64,000 nt of DNA. It comes from Symbiodinium microadriaticum. Lineage: Eukaryota; Sar; Dinophyceae; Suessiales; Symbiodiniaceae. A model generated the notes under the pieces. The model ran no database searches. It saw only the letters and a program-made list of their open reading frames with translations, and had not been told where the DNA came from. This document shows, piece by piece, positions 61,631 to 64,000 of the stretch; position 1 is the first letter of the stretch; each line of letters begins with the position of its first letter. Made by a program: the position numbers and the translations under genes. Where the stretch lies: NCBI GenBank assembly GCA_001939145.1, contig LSRX01000069.1, forward strand, positions 1,037,295 through 1,101,294. The letters run 5' to 3'.

Positions 61631-61793
61631 TGAGGTGCATGTGATGTCTTTCAAGCATTCTCACCTACTATACTTGACCGTCTGTCCGTCCGTCTGTCTG
61701 TCTGCTCGCTGGCCTGTCTGCGCACTTGTGAGTCTGCATGTCTGTATGACGGCATGTCTGCCCGGTTGTATGTAAGCAAGTCTGTATGTATAT

Positions 61794-61872
61794 CCCTAAC
61801 CCTCCAGGTACCTACTATATAGGGCCCTAGGGGCTCTAGTACCCTATATAGTAGGTACCTGGGGGGTTAGGG
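61794..61872. mobile_element. Family E element
   Basis: CCCTAACCCTCCAGGTACC against GGTACCTGGGGGGTTAGGG, with CTACTATATAGGG arms; nearly perfect 79-bp palindrome. Confidence 0.9.
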
Positions 61873-62400
61873 TATGTATGTGAATGTCGAGTCTATCGAG
61901 ATCTACGCAAGCATTGTGCAGCATGCACGAATGTACGTACTGAGTGCGTATGTATGCATGCAGGTTAAAGGCCTTACCGGCACTCCAAACACCCCTTTCC
62001 CTCTTGTCGGAAAGTTTTGTGATCTGTAACGTTTAGGGTTTCTATACACCGCAGTGCCGCAGTGTAACAAAAACGGTGGGATTTCTAGCCGGAAGCCCTG
62101 CAGCCCTAAATCCCAAAACCCCGAAACCCTCACGCCGGCCCCCACTCACCTTCAACCCTTGGGTCCCGGCTCAGGGTAGCGAGTCTCAGGGTTCTAACGA
62201 ATACCCAAATCTGCAACATGCTGTGGATATATGTTGCTGTTCGAAACTGAAAGCCCTAAACCGTAAACCCCGATACACCCCATAGAAGCCTACGAGCCCC
62301 GAAGTCCTAGTCGAATCTGCAAGTCGCCGAGTTAGCGACCCAGGTGTTGCCATGGGTTCGGGTCCTGTCACGGTCCTTGTTGTAAGATCGATGTACTGTT

Positions 62401-62616
62401 TCAAGGATCCAGAGAGCCCGGGATGATCACATGCAGAGGCGATTCCCAAGTTGTAATAATGATGGCATGGTGCTTGTAGGTACTGCCCTCCTCGAGGGTG
62501 TTGGCTGTACACTCGAGGATGTCTGTCCTGCAGGCGTAACCTCCCTCTACCCAATCCTGCAATCCCGAATGCCAGAAATTGGCGGTACAAGGTAGCGTGA
62601 CGGCTCTCTGATTCAA
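62401..62616 (-). CDS. Candidate exon, unknown
   Basis: Reads NQRAVTLPCTANFWHSGLQD, WVEGGYACRTDILECTANTL and HHAIIITTWESPLHVIIPGS to TGA at 62401. Another minus frame spanning 62186-62623 is also open. Confidence 0.5.
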   Translation of the reverse strand: MNQRAVTLPCTANFWHSGLQDWVEGGYACRTDILECTANTLEEGSTYKHHAIIITTWESPLHVIIPGSLDP

Positions 62617-62716
62617 GGGTCATTCAAGGTTGACGCATTCATAGAGGATTCAGAGTTGAGACAGTGTTCCGAGCTAGGCATGAATGGGGCTCGATGGATT
62701 CGGGCGGGGTATAAGG

Positions 62717-63185
62717 CTAAAGTGCAATTCGGGTTGAAAGAATGCTAAAAAGTATACGAAGAACAACAAGAACTCGTCCATTGACACGGTGCGCTTTTCC
62801 ACGAAACTCATAAGATCCTAAGGCGACTTGGTGATAACACAGGCCACTATTTGAGCCATCAGATCTCTGCCCCCTAGTAGCTGCCTGGGTTCTTCCAAAC
62901 GTGTTACCTAAGGGATCTACAGGGCTTCTATCACATAGGGGCGCCGAAATGATTCTGATTACAACAAGCAACAAGCAGCCTCTCTTCCTCTCTCTCCCTC
63001 TCCCCCCCTCTCTCTCTCTTTTTCTCTCTCTCTCTCTCTCTCTCTCGCTCTCTCTCCCCTCTCTCACTCTCTCTCGCTCTCTACGCTCTCTCTGTACATG
63101 AACAATCATAACGTCCTTGACGGAGGACTACAAGGCCTACCCCCAGGAGACAACGGAACATCCTGAGTCCAGATCTACGATCTAA
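62717..63185. other. (CT)n region, no firm gene
   Basis: Microsatellite 62985-63090; flanking frames are low complexity. Confidence 0.5.
62985..63090. repeat. (CT)n microsatellite
   Basis: CTCT/CCCT tract. Confidence 0.95.
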
Positions 63186-63264
63186 CCCTAACCCTCCAGG
63201 TACCTACTATATAGGGCCCTAGGGGCTCTAGTACTCTATATACTAGGTACCTGGGGGGTTCGGG
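63186..63264. mobile_element. Family E element
   Basis: Same ends and core as 61794-61872, differing at a few positions. Confidence 0.9.
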
Positions 63265-63605
63265 TAAGGTTTGGCGTTTAGGTTTCAACCCAGAAGTACT
63301 TTGACTTTGCACACCCTCAGATCCTACAAATCTGACACCATCTCTTACGAAAGCCCCATCCCTGCACCGAAAGCCTCCACACGGACACCCGCGCCAAGAG
63401 CTGAAACCTCCGGACACCCAAGGACCTCATCTCCGTGATGTATAGGCGCCACAGCTGCAAACAGACTAGTACAGGAGCCTGATTAATCAGAATAAGATTT
63501 TGGGGTACACTGTAATCACTATACTATACTAAAGACTTAATAGGGACCCCCATCACTTCGGAACCCCAAACAAAACCCTCTATCCTGAAGCATCTATCTA
63601 TATAT

Positions 63606-63641
<36 letters not shown>

Positions 63642-63855
63642 CACATACATATATAACCCTAAACCCTAAACCCTAAGCCCTCAGAGGCATCGGAGCTCCT
63701 TGCAGAGGAGCTCAGCTTGGTCGTGTCGCAGTTTGGATTCCTGGTGTCATACGGTTGACGAGAAAAAGGGATGAAGGTTTAGGGTTGAGGACTTAGGGAT
63801 TCGGGTTTAGGGATTGGAGTTTAGGACTTGGGGTGATTAGGGTTTAGGGTTTAGG
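63265..63855. other. No firm gene; TA tract and telomere-like units
   Basis: TA tract 63598-63655, CCCTAAA 63656-63680, TTTAGGG 63775-63855. A minus frame at 63290-63417 is open but weak. Confidence 0.5.
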
Positions 63856-64000
63856 GTTGATGATATAAATCCTGCATTACCCTTAAGGACCCCAAACTAT
63901 GAGAATTACCTTAAGGACCCCAAACTACGGGAATTACCTAAGGACCCCAAACTATAGTAACTTCGATGGGCTTCTGGGCTTGACGGTGTTCAGGGCTTTC
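63856..64000. mobile_element. Family C element, left arm with internal tandem repeat, cut by window end or truncated
   Basis: GTTGATGATATAAATCC and TGCATTACC, then AATTACCTTAAGGACCCC-type unit of about 28 bp three times. The right arm is not seen before 64000. Confidence 0.7.

Larger units (their letters stand above)
61074..62400. other. Telomere-like tracts and microsatellites
   Basis: CCCTAAA at 61300-61395, TTTAGGG at 61520-61625, CTGT-rich at 61675-61790, family E at 61794-61872. Minus frames at 61903-62145 are not convincing. Confidence 0.5.

Overview
This is eukaryotic nuclear DNA. I infer an alveolate-type protist, most likely of the dinoflagellate lineage. The reasons are plant-type telomere-like repeats (TTTAGGG/CCCTAAA) scattered through the whole window, many short introns, GT, GC and possibly GA 5' splice sites, and one VWA plus alpha-kinase gene of a kind known from amoebae and alveolate/stramenopile protists. 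No bacterial operons, rRNA, tRNA, CRISPR array or reverse transcriptase was seen.

The one gene recognisable by family is the minus-strand alpha-kinase at 25666-27765. Its VWA domain and its complete alpha-kinase domain, including the zinc-binding H/C/C cluster, are readable, and its 5' part is separated from the main frame by a single in-frame TGA. The other coding sequence is in short exons (about 20-350 nt) on both strands that ORF finding misses. I found them by reading protein-like stretches that end at AG and GT/GC/GA boundaries and by checking codon phase across junctions. Phase-consistent chains include 1094-2098(-), 13051-13642(+), 14957-15184(+), 19867-20091(+), 21859-22076(+), 29357-29735(-), 34052-34306(+), 39263-39840(-), 40367-40921(+), 52562-52747(-) and 57499-57812(+). 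Their functions are not recognisable. Many stretches are open on both strands, so strand and boundaries of the weaker exons are uncertain.

The most interesting system is a set of short (about 75-120 bp) terminal-inverted-repeat elements in roughly a dozen sequence families (A-H, E and singletons). Several copies of families A, B, C, D and G sit exactly where an intron is needed to join two frames. One family D copy is flanked by an exact 8-bp direct repeat CAAGGTGC whose AG|GT supplies both splice sites. These look like introners: MITE-like DNA elements that create introns on insertion.

A second theme is that telomere-like repeats are part of gene structure. Exons often end at GTAGGGTTTAGG, begin after TTTAG, or end with a stop codon inside CCCTAAACCC.

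Layout: 0-10 kb short exons and dense TTTAGGG tracts; 10-22 kb spliced genes, microsatellites and several introner families; 22-31 kb the most gene-like part with the kinase; 31-46 kb alternating exons and telomere-like tracts; 46-55 kb exons, triplet repeats and two paralogous minus-strand ORFs; 55-64 kb more spliced exons. Four runs of N mark assembly gaps, two of them with duplicated flanks that look like assembly artefacts.
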